NCBI GenBank assembly: GCA_024742415.1
Contig: JANSYN010000009.1
Coordinates: forward strand, 1 to 64,000
Origin: Gammaproteobacteria bacterium
GTDB taxonomy: Bacteria > Pseudomonadota > Gammaproteobacteria > Pseudomonadales > Halieaceae
Reading direction: 5' to 3'
DNA length: 64,000 nt
The notes under the pieces are model-generated. The model was not told the origin of the DNA, ran no database searches, and was given only the letters and a program-made list of their open reading frames with translations. The position numbers and the translations under genes were made by a program. Below are positions 54,684 through 63,472 of the stretch, in pieces (position 1 is the first letter of the stretch; each line of letters starts with the position of its first letter).

Positions 54684-55826
54684 ATGCGCAAACCCCACAG
54701 CCGATGGCTGCTTGTTCTCAATGTCGTGTGGCTAAGTACGCTTGCCCATGCACAGGCGCCACTGGCACCGATCATGCCCCTGGCCGACCAGTCACTGTTG
54801 CTGGATATAACGACAAGCAATGATCGCCTGGTAGCCGCCGGCGAGCGCGGCCACATCCTGTACTCGGATGACAAGGGCAACACCTGGACGCAGGCCAGCG
54901 TACCGACAACACAGATGCTCACCGCGATTCACTTCGACACCACGGGCGAGCGCGGCTGGGCAGTGGGGCACGACGGCATCGTGCTGCGCACGGGCGACCG
55001 CGGCGCCAACTGGGCCAAAGTGCGTGATGGTCTGGCGGCACAACGGCAGCAGTCCGGCACACAGGCCGAGCAGGCTCGCCTTGAGACGCGCCGCCTGGAA
55101 GCGCTGATCAACGAGGCCGAGCAGGCCAGCCCGCCCGACGAGACTGCGCTGGACGAGCTTAACCTGGCACTCGAAGACGCCCGCTACGCGCTGGAGGATG
55201 CAGAATTTGCCCTGGCGGAACCCACCTTTGCCTCACCTCTGCTGGATGTGTGGTTTGCCGATACCCAGCGCGGCTGGGCAGTGGGCGCGTTCGGCACATT
55301 GATCGCAACGCAGGATGGCGGCAGCAGCTGGGTCAACCAGGCCACCCTGCTGGACAATCCCGATGAATACCATCTCAACGCCATCACAGGTGACGGTGCC
55401 GGGCGCCTGCTGATCGCCGGGGAAGGCGGCGTGCTCTTTCGCTCTGTTGATGCGGGCGCAAGCTGGACAGCCCTGCCACCCATCTATGCCGGGAGCTGGT
55501 TCGGCGCGGTGTACGAGTCGCACAGCGCTGCATTGCTGGTGTTCGGCCTGCGCGGCAACCTGTTCCGCTCTGTTGATTTTGGCGACAACTGGGACAGGGT
55601 CGACATCGACAACAGCCTGACGCTGGCCGGAGGCAATGCTTCCGATGATGGCAGCGTGGTCCTCGCGGGCAGCGTTGGAGTCATCGTGTATAGCAGTGAC
55701 GGCGGCCGCAGCTTTAGCAAAACCACCATCAAGGATCGACTGAGCCTGAGTTCGGCGCTGCGCCGCGACAACACGATTCTTGTCGTCGGCCAGGGTGGCA
55801 TCAAGCAGGTGGAGATAACACCATGA
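54684..55826 (+). CDS. YCF48-type beta-propeller protein with coiled-coil insertion (copy B)
   Basis: 380 residues with a signal peptide (WLLVLNVVWLSTLAHA). Blade motifs include SDDKGNTWTQ, GWAVGHDGIVLRTGDRG and GWAVGAFGTLIATQDGG. Residues ~117-180 (from LAAQRQQSGTQ to AEPTFAS) form a charged, alanine/leucine/glutamate-rich coiled coil inserted between blades, at the same place as the shorter insertion in copy A. Its stop overlaps the MMPL start by four bases (ATGA). Likely a periplasmic accessory of that transporter. Confidence 0.82.
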   Translation: MRKPHSRWLLVLNVVWLSTLAHAQAPLAPIMPLADQSLLLDITTSNDRLVAAGERGHILYSDDKGNTWTQASVPTTQMLTAIHFDTTGERGWAVGHDGIVLRTGDRGANWAKVRDGLAAQRQQSGTQAEQARLETRRLEALINEAEQASPPDETALDELNLALEDARYALEDAEFALAEPTFASPLLDVWFADTQRGWAVGAFGTLIATQDGGSSWVNQATLLDNPDEYHLNAITGDGAGRLLIAGEGGVLFRSVDAGASWTALPPIYAGSWFGAVYESHSAALLVFGLRGNLFRSVDFGDNWDRVDIDNSLTLAGGNASDDGSVVLAGSVGVIVYSSDGGRSFSKTTIKDRLSLSSALRRDNTILVVGQGGIKQVEITP

Positions 55827-58261
55827 ATCAGCACCCACAGGACAGCGCAGTCCCCGGCGCGCCTCCTCCCCCGACGCACCCGAAGAACATCACCGAGCGC
55901 ATCATCTTCTCAATGCGCCCGCTGCTTTTATTGGTATTTGCACTCGCCACGCTTTTTTTCGCCTACCAGATCACCGGCCTGAGACCGGATGCCAGTTTCG
56001 AAAAAATGATTCCTATGGAACACCCGTTCATCCAGTCTTTCTGGCGCCACAAGGATGACCTGGGAGCGAGCGGCACAACGATCCAGGTTGCGGTGGAACA
56101 TACCCGCGGTGACATCTTCGATGCGCACTACCTGAACCTGCTGCGCCAGATCAACGATGAAGTGTTCTACCTGCCTGGCGTCGACCGCAACCGCATGCGC
56201 TCACTGTGGACGCCCAACGTGCGCTGGATAGAGGTCACCGAGCTGGGTTTTGAAGGCGACAAGGTCATCGATGCCGGCTACGACGGCTCCGAGACCGCCA
56301 TGGAGCGCCTGCGCCTGAATATCCTGCGCTCTGGCGAAGTGGGCAGGCTGGTCGCAGACAATTACCGTTCAAGCATCATCCAGGCCCCGCTGATCGACAT
56401 CGACCCCACAACAGGCGAACCGCTGGACTACTGGGATTTATCGCAGCGCCTGGAGCGCGACGTGCGCGACAAGTACCAGGCACTGTCTGTGGATGCAAAC
56501 GGGGAACCCACCGTCAGGATACACATTATCGGTTTCGCCAAGATTATTGGCGACCTGCTGGACGGCATTATCTCCATCGTTATTTTTGCCGTTATCACGC
56601 TCGTTATTTCCACGATCCTGTTGTTTGCGTACACGCGCAGCATCAGCGGCACGCTGGCGCCGTTGCTGTGTTCCGTGGTTGCGGTGATCTGGCAGCTGGG
56701 TCTGCTCACCACCTTTGGTTATGGGCTTAACGCCTATTCGATTCTCATACCCTTTCTGGTGTTCGCCATCGGCGTAAGCCACGGTGTGCAGATTATCAAC
56801 GCCTTCATGAGCGAGAGCGTAGCGGGCCAGGACAAACTCACCAGCGCCAGGCACGCATTTCGCGCGCTGTATCGGCCGGGCATGACGGCCCTGGTATCGG
56901 ATGCCATCGGCTTTATCACCATGGTACTGATACCGATTCAGGTCATCAAGGATCTCGGTATCGCCGCCAGCGTTGGAGTCGCCGTCATTGTGCTGACTAA
57001 CCTGGTGCTGCTGCCAGTGCTGATGTCCTACCTCGGTATCAGCAAGTCAGCCGCCGAGCGTCAACTCAAACGGCAACAGGGCGCGCAAAGAGCAGTCACA
57101 CTGCAGCGCCTGTCCCGCCTGACTGACCGCAAGGTCGCGCGCGTGTCGATTGTGCTCGCCGCTGCGGGCATCGCTGTGGGTATCTATGGCGGACAAAACC
57201 TGCAGATCGGCGATCTTGATCCCGGTGCGCCTGAGCTGCATCCCGATTCGCGTTACAACCTCGACAACCGTTTCATCACCGAAAACTACGCCACCAGCTC
57301 CGACATTCTGGTGGTCATGGTAGAAACCGCCGAGCAGCAGTGCACGCAGTATGTAAACCTGGCAATGGTGGACAAATTTGTCTGGCATATGCGCAATGTG
57401 CCCGGCGTCAATTCAGTGATGGCTGCCACGGAAATCTCCAAACTGGTTGCCGCGGGGTACAACGAGGGCAACCTCAAGTGGTCGAACATCAGCCGCAACC
57501 AGCGGCTGCTGGGTACAACGTTTAACCAGATGCCAACAGAGCTGATGAACACGCGCTGCAGCATGCTACCCGTGGCCCTGTTCCTGGACGACCACAAAGC
57601 ACAAACCCTGCAGGACGTGGTTGACGCCGTGCAGGCGTTTTCCCGCGACAACCCGCAGGACGGCATCGCCTTCGTGCTGGCGGCGGGCAACGCAGGCATC
57701 GAGGCTGCCACCAACCAGGAAATACAGGCTGCCCAGTACCGCATGATGGTATTGATCTACGCAGTCGTATGCGTGCTTATCCTTATCAGTTTTCGCTCCT
57801 GGCGGGCCGTGGTGTGCGTGGTCGTGCCGCTGGGCCTGACCTCATTCTTGTGCCAGGCGCTCATGGCCTACCTGGAAATCGGCATCAAGGTCGCCACCCT
57901 GCCCGTGATTGCGCTGGGCGTGGGCGTTGGCGTGGACTACGGCATCTACATCTACAGTAAATTTTCTCACTACCTGCGCAGCGGCCTGGCGCTGCGCCAG
58001 GCCTACTACCACACGCTGGCCAGCACCGGCGAGGCCGTCTGCCTCACCGGTGTGATGCTCGCCGTGGGCGTGGCCACCTGGATGTTTTCACCGATCAAGT
58101 TCCAGGCCGATATGGGCATGCTGCTGACCTTCATGTTCCTGTGGAACATGGTGGGCGCACTGTGGCTGCTGCCCGCATTGGCCAGCTACCTGCTGAAACC
58201 CGCACGGCCCGCGAGCGCCGGCGCTGCACCGCGAACAGCCACGTTGCAGGCCGGGCAATGA
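55823..58261 (+). CDS. MMPL/RND-family transporter (copy B)
   Basis: 812 residues, paralogous to copy A throughout (for example GLRPDASFEKMIPMEHPFI versus the RPGFEKMLPENHPYV of copy A, and QIGDLDPGAPELHPDSRYN). About 12 membrane helices and two periplasmic domains. The C-terminal repeat keeps GVGVGVDYGIYI (about residue 705); the N-terminal one has FAIGVSHGVQII (about residue 318), again Ser-His instead of Asp-Tyr. It is coupled to YCF48 copy B and followed 36 bp later by DUF1302 copy B. Substrate and direction unknown; lipid or sterol-like cargo inferred. Confidence 0.88.
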   Translation: MNQHPQDSAVPGAPPPPTHPKNITERIIFSMRPLLLLVFALATLFFAYQITGLRPDASFEKMIPMEHPFIQSFWRHKDDLGASGTTIQVAVEHTRGDIFDAHYLNLLRQINDEVFYLPGVDRNRMRSLWTPNVRWIEVTELGFEGDKVIDAGYDGSETAMERLRLNILRSGEVGRLVADNYRSSIIQAPLIDIDPTTGEPLDYWDLSQRLERDVRDKYQALSVDANGEPTVRIHIIGFAKIIGDLLDGIISIVIFAVITLVISTILLFAYTRSISGTLAPLLCSVVAVIWQLGLLTTFGYGLNAYSILIPFLVFAIGVSHGVQIINAFMSESVAGQDKLTSARHAFRALYRPGMTALVSDAIGFITMVLIPIQVIKDLGIAASVGVAVIVLTNLVLLPVLMSYLGISKSAAERQLKRQQGAQRAVTLQRLSRLTDRKVARVSIVLAAAGIAVGIYGGQNLQIGDLDPGAPELHPDSRYNLDNRFITENYATSSDILVVMVETAEQQCTQYVNLAMVDKFVWHMRNVPGVNSVMAATEISKLVAAGYNEGNLKWSNISRNQRLLGTTFNQMPTELMNTRCSMLPVALFLDDHKAQTLQDVVDAVQAFSRDNPQDGIAFVLAAGNAGIEAATNQEIQAAQYRMMVLIYAVVCVLILISFRSWRAVVCVVVPLGLTSFLCQALMAYLEIGIKVATLPVIALGVGVGVDYGIYIYSKFSHYLRSGLALRQAYYHTLASTGEAVCLTGVMLAVGVATWMFSPIKFQADMGMLLTFMFLWNMVGALWLLPALASYLLKPARPASAGAAPRTATLQAGQ

Positions 58262-58297
58262 CTACAGTAATGCGCACCCCGAAAAAAGGAAGACGCC

Positions 58298-59908
58298 ATG
58301 TCCAGACACTACCGTAAAAGCATCGTGACCAGGCAAACCACCCTGGCGACGCTGGCCCTGCTTGGTTTCAGCCCGCTGTCACAGGCCCTGTCGTTCGAGT
58401 GGGGCGAAGGCGGCGAACTGCGACTTGATCTCGACACCAACGTAGCTTACAGCGCGCAGTGGCGCGTCGAAAAACGCGATCGGGACAAGTACCGATTCAG
58501 GGACACCGGCGATCTGATCGCGGATCTTGAAAACTATGCGGTGCTCGTCAACGCCAACGATGGCAACAACAACTTCAGCCGTGGCATCGTGCAGAACAAG
58601 GTCTCCGTTGTGACAGAGGCGGATTTACAGTGGCGCGACTTCGGGCTGTTTGTGCGCGGTCGTGCCTACTACGATGATGTCTACGACGGCAAAACCGATA
58701 TCAGCGCCGAGGACTTCGCCAATTACAACAACAACGTCGCATTCCCCAACGGCAATGCCGGGTTTCGTGAGTTTCCACCGGGCACCGTCAATGAACACCG
58801 CGATCGACTACAGTTACTGGATCACTTTGTTTACATGGACGGCGAACTGCCAGGAGACAGGCTGTTCAACCTGCGTTTTGGCAGCCAGGTCATCAACTGG
58901 GGGGAGGCGACCTTCACACCTGGAATCAACGGCCTGCAAAATCGCGCCGATCTCATTGCACGCAACACGCCGGGGGTTGAGGTGAAGGAAATCCTGCTGC
59001 CAACGGGCTCCCTCTACGGCCAGGTGGACCTCGCGGCCGACGTCACCTTTGAAGCCTACTACCAGTATGAGTGGCTGGAAACCGAGCTCAATGGCGTGGG
59101 TAGCTACTTCAGCGACAGGGACTTCCTGGGCTTTGGTGCGCGCAATTTCCTTATCCCGCTGGGCAGCCCGGACAACCTGGTTGCCATCCCCAGGCTGCCC
59201 GACGACAACCCGCCCGACAGCGGCCAGTGGGGTACGGCGCTGCACTGGATCACTGAAAACGGCACCGACTTCGGCCTGTACTACATCAACGCACACAGTA
59301 AGGCACCTGCATACCAGGTGAATGTGCCGGAGGGCGGACTCGTGCCCCAGTCCTATACCATCAAGTACTTTGAGGACATCACCGGCTACGCTGCGAGTTT
59401 CACCACTGTGCTGGGAATCACCAATGTACAGGGTGAGGTTTCACTGAAACAGGACGTGCCGGTGGTGCTTGCCAATGGCGACCCGGTCAAGGGTGACCTG
59501 ATCGCCTGGCAGCTGGGTGGCTCGCACGTACTCGAACCCAACCGTTTCTGGGACGACGCCAACCTCACCTTCGAACTGGCCGGTGCCCACGTCGACAACT
59601 ACGACAGTTCCGAATTACGCTTTGATGACCACGGCACGGTGCTGAACCTGCGCCTGGAAACCTCCTACCTGAATATCGCGCCCGGACTGGACCTGTTCGT
59701 ACCGATATTTTTCCAGCGCGGTCTGGATGGCAACATTCTTGAAAGCGAGATGGTGGAAGATGCCACGGCAATCAATATCACTTTCAAATTCGTTTACCTG
59801 AACAACTTCACCACGCAGGTGGGCTACAGCACGTTCTTCGACGGCGGCGCCAACTACCTGATCAGCGATCGAGACAACGTCTCACTCAATGTTTCCTACA
59901 GCTTCTGA
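58298..59908 (+). CDS. DUF1302 outer-membrane beta-barrel (copy B)
   Basis: 536 residues, about 100 shorter than copy A. AAAAAAGGAAG precedes the ATG. A signal peptide (TLATLALLGFSPLSQA) is followed by alternating strands, the DUF1302-like RFGSQVINWGEATFTPGING and the C-terminal DRDNVSLNVSYSF ending in Phe. It is the probable outer-membrane channel of the second operon. Sequence is clearly related to copy A but diverged, so the pair is an old duplication or separate acquisition. Confidence 0.87.
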   Translation: MSRHYRKSIVTRQTTLATLALLGFSPLSQALSFEWGEGGELRLDLDTNVAYSAQWRVEKRDRDKYRFRDTGDLIADLENYAVLVNANDGNNNFSRGIVQNKVSVVTEADLQWRDFGLFVRGRAYYDDVYDGKTDISAEDFANYNNNVAFPNGNAGFREFPPGTVNEHRDRLQLLDHFVYMDGELPGDRLFNLRFGSQVINWGEATFTPGINGLQNRADLIARNTPGVEVKEILLPTGSLYGQVDLAADVTFEAYYQYEWLETELNGVGSYFSDRDFLGFGARNFLIPLGSPDNLVAIPRLPDDNPPDSGQWGTALHWITENGTDFGLYYINAHSKAPAYQVNVPEGGLVPQSYTIKYFEDITGYAASFTTVLGITNVQGEVSLKQDVPVVLANGDPVKGDLIAWQLGGSHVLEPNRFWDDANLTFELAGAHVDNYDSSELRFDDHGTVLNLRLETSYLNIAPGLDLFVPIFFQRGLDGNILESEMVEDATAINITFKFVYLNNFTTQVGYSTFFDGGANYLISDRDNVSLNVSYSF

Positions 59909-59931
59909 ACAACCGACGAGGGCCAACCGAC

Positions 59932-61320
59932 ATGCTTAAGCAACGCATCAACTACCTGGTACTAGCCACACTGCTGTGCGGCATGGCCGCCAGTGCAAAA
60001 ACACCGCCCGAAGTGGTTGCGCAACTGGGCAAGGAACTCACCCCCATGGGCGCCATTCGACAGGGCAGCGACGACGGCCTGCTGCCACCGTGGACAGGCA
60101 CCATCCAGGGGCTGCCCGAGGGCCTGGAATGGGACGGTCCGGGTACTCCCTACCCCAACCCCTGGCCCGATGAAAAACCCGTGCTGGTCATCACCAAAGA
60201 CAACATGGCACAGCACAGCGCGCGCCTCAGCCCCGGGCAAATCGCCATGTTCGAGACTTACCCGGAGACCTTCAGAATGCCTGTGTATCCCGGTCATCGT
60301 GAGTTTGCCTACTACGACAATTTCTACAACAAGGTGCGCTACAACGCGGAAAACGCCGAACTGATCAACGACAACGAGGGCATCAAGGGCTTTATCGGCG
60401 GCCCGGCATTTCCGGTACCCTCCACCGGCCCTGAGGTGGTGTGGCTGACGCGCACCACCGGCGCCTATGAGACCCGCGAGGGTGAATACAGCGACATTGC
60501 GGTGTTCTCTAATGGCACGCAGTCGGTGCGGCGCTCCAGTTTTCTCGAGGAAGCCACCTACTCTCGCGCGAATGTTGAACTGGTCAAGGAAAACGAGTAC
60601 CCCAACCTCGGCCATTTCGCAGGCTTTGTGATGACCAACGTGCTCGAACCGGCCAGGGATAAAGGCCTGATCACTTCGGTCTTCGAGCCCTTTGACTATG
60701 CTACCAATGCGCGGGAAGTGTGGCGCTACCTGCCCGGTTCGCGGCGTGTGCGGCGCGCACCCACCGTGGGCTTCGACACCCCCGACGGACCAGGTGGACT
60801 GAAAACCGTTGATGAAGTACGCGGTTTCAACGGTGCCATGGAGCGTTTCGAGTGGCAGTTGATCGGCCGCCAGGAAATGTTCATTCCCTATCACAACTAC
60901 GATTTTGATACGCCCGGACTGGATTACAGCGTGCTGCTGCCGCAGTTTCACGCGAACCCGGACTACATGCGCTACGAACTGAAGCGCGTCTGGGTGGCCG
61001 AGGGTACGCTGCGCGAGGGCAAGCGGCACATTTACGGCAAGCGACGCATCTACGTCGATGAAGACACCGGCCTCACAGCAATCACCGAGAACTACGACGG
61101 CCGCGGTGAACTGTGGAAAGTCGTGCTGTTCAACAATATCTACGAGTACAACGGCAAGGCCTACGTCAGGCGCGTGCAGATGTACCATGACCTGCGCGCC
61201 GGGGCGTACATCGCAGAGCGGCTCATCAACGACAGCAACCCGATGCTCTACGATATCAATCCACCGCGCGGCGAGGCCTACTTTGCACCGGCCAACATTC
61301 GCAAACTCGGCAAACGCTAG
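59932..61320 (+). CDS. DUF1329 periplasmic lipid-binding-like protein (copy B)
   Basis: 462 residues with a signal peptide (NYLVLATLLCGMAASA). Conserved DUF1329 stretches are AQLGKELTPMGAIRQGSDDG, SRRVRRAPTVGFDTPDGPGG, IGRQEMFIPYHNYDFDTPGL and KRRIYVDEDTGLTAITENYDG, corresponding block by block to copy A. It is the last gene of the plus operon, 23 bp after DUF1302. Proposed role: periplasmic carrier between the MMPL pump and the outer-membrane barrel. Confidence 0.86.
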   Translation: MLKQRINYLVLATLLCGMAASAKTPPEVVAQLGKELTPMGAIRQGSDDGLLPPWTGTIQGLPEGLEWDGPGTPYPNPWPDEKPVLVITKDNMAQHSARLSPGQIAMFETYPETFRMPVYPGHREFAYYDNFYNKVRYNAENAELINDNEGIKGFIGGPAFPVPSTGPEVVWLTRTTGAYETREGEYSDIAVFSNGTQSVRRSSFLEEATYSRANVELVKENEYPNLGHFAGFVMTNVLEPARDKGLITSVFEPFDYATNAREVWRYLPGSRRVRRAPTVGFDTPDGPGGLKTVDEVRGFNGAMERFEWQLIGRQEMFIPYHNYDFDTPGLDYSVLLPQFHANPDYMRYELKRVWVAEGTLREGKRHIYGKRRIYVDEDTGLTAITENYDGRGELWKVVLFNNIYEYNGKAYVRRVQMYHDLRAGAYIAERLINDSNPMLYDINPPRGEAYFAPANIRKLGKR

Positions 61321-61381
61321 AATTCGCCGCGGCCGGCTGTTGCGGCAAGGTCGCGGCGCAGCGGCTGCCGCTCAGACACGG

Positions 61382-61582
61382 TTAGCCAGGGTACAACAAA
61401 GGATTTAACGCGGTGGCGACCGGCTCGCCGATGCTTGCTCCCGGGCACCACTGGTCCCAATCGGCTTGCTGGTTGGGATTCTCCGGCGCCTTCAGGCGCG
61501 TTCCGTCGGCCATGTAGATCACGGTCATGGCACGACGCGGTTTGTCAGTGGTATTGGCATCGGCGCGGTGAAATGTCCAGCC
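61382..61582 (-). pseudogene. C-terminal fragment of a phytanoyl-CoA dioxygenase (PhyH) gene
   Basis: The minus-strand frame ending at 61382 reads GWTFHRADANTTDKPRRA, MTVIYMADGTRLKAPENPN and SIGEPVATALNPLLYPG, closely like the last ~67 residues of PhyH-family 2-oxoglutarate dioxygenases, including the distal metal His and the Arg of the 2OG-binding region. The remaining ~200 residues that should lie toward 61583 and beyond are absent: the next bases are unlike PhyH in any frame and the GMC gene begins at 61732. It is therefore a truncated remnant, left by deletion or by acquisition of the neighbouring genes. Confidence 0.6.
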
Positions 61583-61648
61583 ACTCTTGCAGCATCCACC
61601 GCACCGGCACCGGTAACGCTGCGCACACGGGCCCGGCTCCACCATGGT

Positions 61649-61669
61649 ACATAAATAACGTATATGTTA
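61649..61669. promoter_or_regulatory. AT-rich inverted repeats upstream of the GMC oxidoreductase
   Basis: TAAC at 61656-61659 and GTTA at 61666-61669 flank six bases, and TACATAAATAA at 61649-61659 is the complement of the 11-mer TTATTTATGTA found before the TetR gene (37031-37041). A T run follows. This AT island in a GC-rich sequence is a candidate operator/promoter for the GMC gene, 63 bp upstream of its ATG. Confidence 0.4.
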
Positions 61670-61731
61670 CTTTTTTGGCAAACACACCAGCAATCCCTGC
61701 CGATCATTAGCTGCCAAAAATGAGGAACACC

Positions 61732-63360
61732 ATGAGCGATGCCCATGACGTTGGGATTGGTCATCCGCCCGACTTTGACTACATCATCGTCGGCAGTGGC
61801 TTTGGCGGCTCAGTCTGCGCGCTGCGACTGGCAGAGAAGGGTTGGCGGGTTTCGCTGGTGGAACAGGGCAAGCGCGTCGATGCGAACGCCATTCAAACTG
61901 CCAAGCACAAACCCTCGCGCCTGCTGTGGCTGCCCGAACTGGGTTTGAAGGGCTACCTGTCCATGCAGTTGCTGCAGCACGTCGCTGTTCTTGGCGGTGT
62001 CGGCGTGGGCGGCGGCAGCCTCGTGTGGGGGGCGGTCATGCTCGAACCGAAAGACAAATTCTACGACGCACCGGAGCTGCAAGCGCTGGGCATAGACTGG
62101 CGCAGCGAACTGGCACCGCACTTTCGCACCGCAAAGCGGATGCTGGGGGTAACAGCAAACCCGTATACCTCTGAGCAGGATGCGCTACTACACAGTACGG
62201 CCATCGCACTGGGCGCAGGACACACCTACGGCCCTGTGCCCAATGCGATTTGCTTTACCACCGAATCAGCGGCGGACCCGTACTTTGGAGGTGCAGGTCC
62301 GCCGCGCAATGCCTGCACGCGCTGCGGCGGCTGCCTGACCGGCTGCGCCGACAATGCCAAAAACAGCCTGGACAAAAACTACCTTTATTTTGCCGAACGC
62401 AAAGGGGTCACTGTGTTGAGCCAGTGCAAAGCCGATCGGATTGAACCCCTGCCCGGTGGCGGTTATCAGCTCAGGCTAAAGCGCACGGGGCCGGATGGCC
62501 GCAACGCCACATTGACGGGCCGGCACCTTGTTATCGCCTCTGGCGTGGTCGGTACTATGGAACTGCTGATGAAAAACCGCGAGGTGTACAGGACACTTCC
62601 TGCACTGTCACCCACGCTGGGCCAGGTGGTGCGCACCAACTCCGAGGCCATTACCGGTGTGCTGCATCCTGCGGGGGTGGATATGACCAACGGCACTGCG
62701 ATCTCCAGCGACTTCTACGCCGATGCGCACACGCACATCACGCAGAACCGTTTTGATCGCGGCTACCGCATGATCCGCTATCTGTATGGACCGATGACCG
62801 ACGGCGCGCAACCGACAGTGCGCGCCCTGAAAACCCTTTGGGCTATGGCGACATCACCCATGCTGATCATGAAAAACTGGTTCTGCCGCGACTGGGAAAA
62901 ACGCGTCACCTTTTTTACCATCATGCAGGACCTCGATAACTCGCTGGGTGTTACCTATCGCCGGGATTGGCGACGCGGTTTTCGCCGTGGCCTGCAGTCG
63001 CGCAAAGATCCGCAACGCAGCCCACCGACGTATCTCAAAGTCGCCAATGACGTCACACGACACTACGCGGCCATTGCCGGCGGCCAGCCACTGAGCAGCC
63101 TGACCGAGTCGCTGGGCAACCGCTCTACAACCGCGCATATTCTCAGTGGGTGCCCCATGGGTGACTCCACGAAAACCGCGGTTATCAACACAGAGCATGA
63201 GGTACACGGCTATCCCGGTCTGTTTGTTGTTGACGGATCCAGCATACCGGCCAATATTGGCGTGAATCCCAGCCTGACGATCACAGCGATGGCGGAGCGC
63301 TTTGCCGCGTTGCGCCAGGGCCACCCGGACGCTGCACGCCACCACAACAAGGCGCAGTAA
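61732..63360 (+). CDS. GMC oxidoreductase, cholesterol oxidase-like
   Basis: 542 residues from the ATG at 61732, with GAGG upstream; an ATG four codons earlier is less likely. The FAD motif is GSGFGG (residues 21-26). A CX2CX2CX3C set (Cys195, 198, 201, 205; CTRCGGCLTGC) is typical of the cholesterol-oxidase/ChoD-like branch, followed by NAKNSLDKNYL. The C-terminus has SGCPMGDS and the flavin-site IPANIGVNPSLTITAMAER. It oxidises an alcohol, probably a sterol or other secondary alcohol, transferring electrons to FAD. No signal peptide is evident, unlike secreted cholesterol oxidases. It follows the second envelope operon across the PhyH remnant. Confidence 0.88.
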   Translation: MSDAHDVGIGHPPDFDYIIVGSGFGGSVCALRLAEKGWRVSLVEQGKRVDANAIQTAKHKPSRLLWLPELGLKGYLSMQLLQHVAVLGGVGVGGGSLVWGAVMLEPKDKFYDAPELQALGIDWRSELAPHFRTAKRMLGVTANPYTSEQDALLHSTAIALGAGHTYGPVPNAICFTTESAADPYFGGAGPPRNACTRCGGCLTGCADNAKNSLDKNYLYFAERKGVTVLSQCKADRIEPLPGGGYQLRLKRTGPDGRNATLTGRHLVIASGVVGTMELLMKNREVYRTLPALSPTLGQVVRTNSEAITGVLHPAGVDMTNGTAISSDFYADAHTHITQNRFDRGYRMIRYLYGPMTDGAQPTVRALKTLWAMATSPMLIMKNWFCRDWEKRVTFFTIMQDLDNSLGVTYRRDWRRGFRRGLQSRKDPQRSPPTYLKVANDVTRHYAAIAGGQPLSSLTESLGNRSTTAHILSGCPMGDSTKTAVINTEHEVHGYPGLFVVDGSSIPANIGVNPSLTITAMAERFAALRQGHPDAARHHNKAQ

Positions 63361-63472
63361 GCAGCGCCAGGCGGCCGCGGCAACGACCATCGCCAGCACC
63401 GCTGCACCGCTGCACCGGCGCAATGACGCGGCTGCCCTGCCATTTCTGTTGCGCACATGTTTGAATGTCCGC

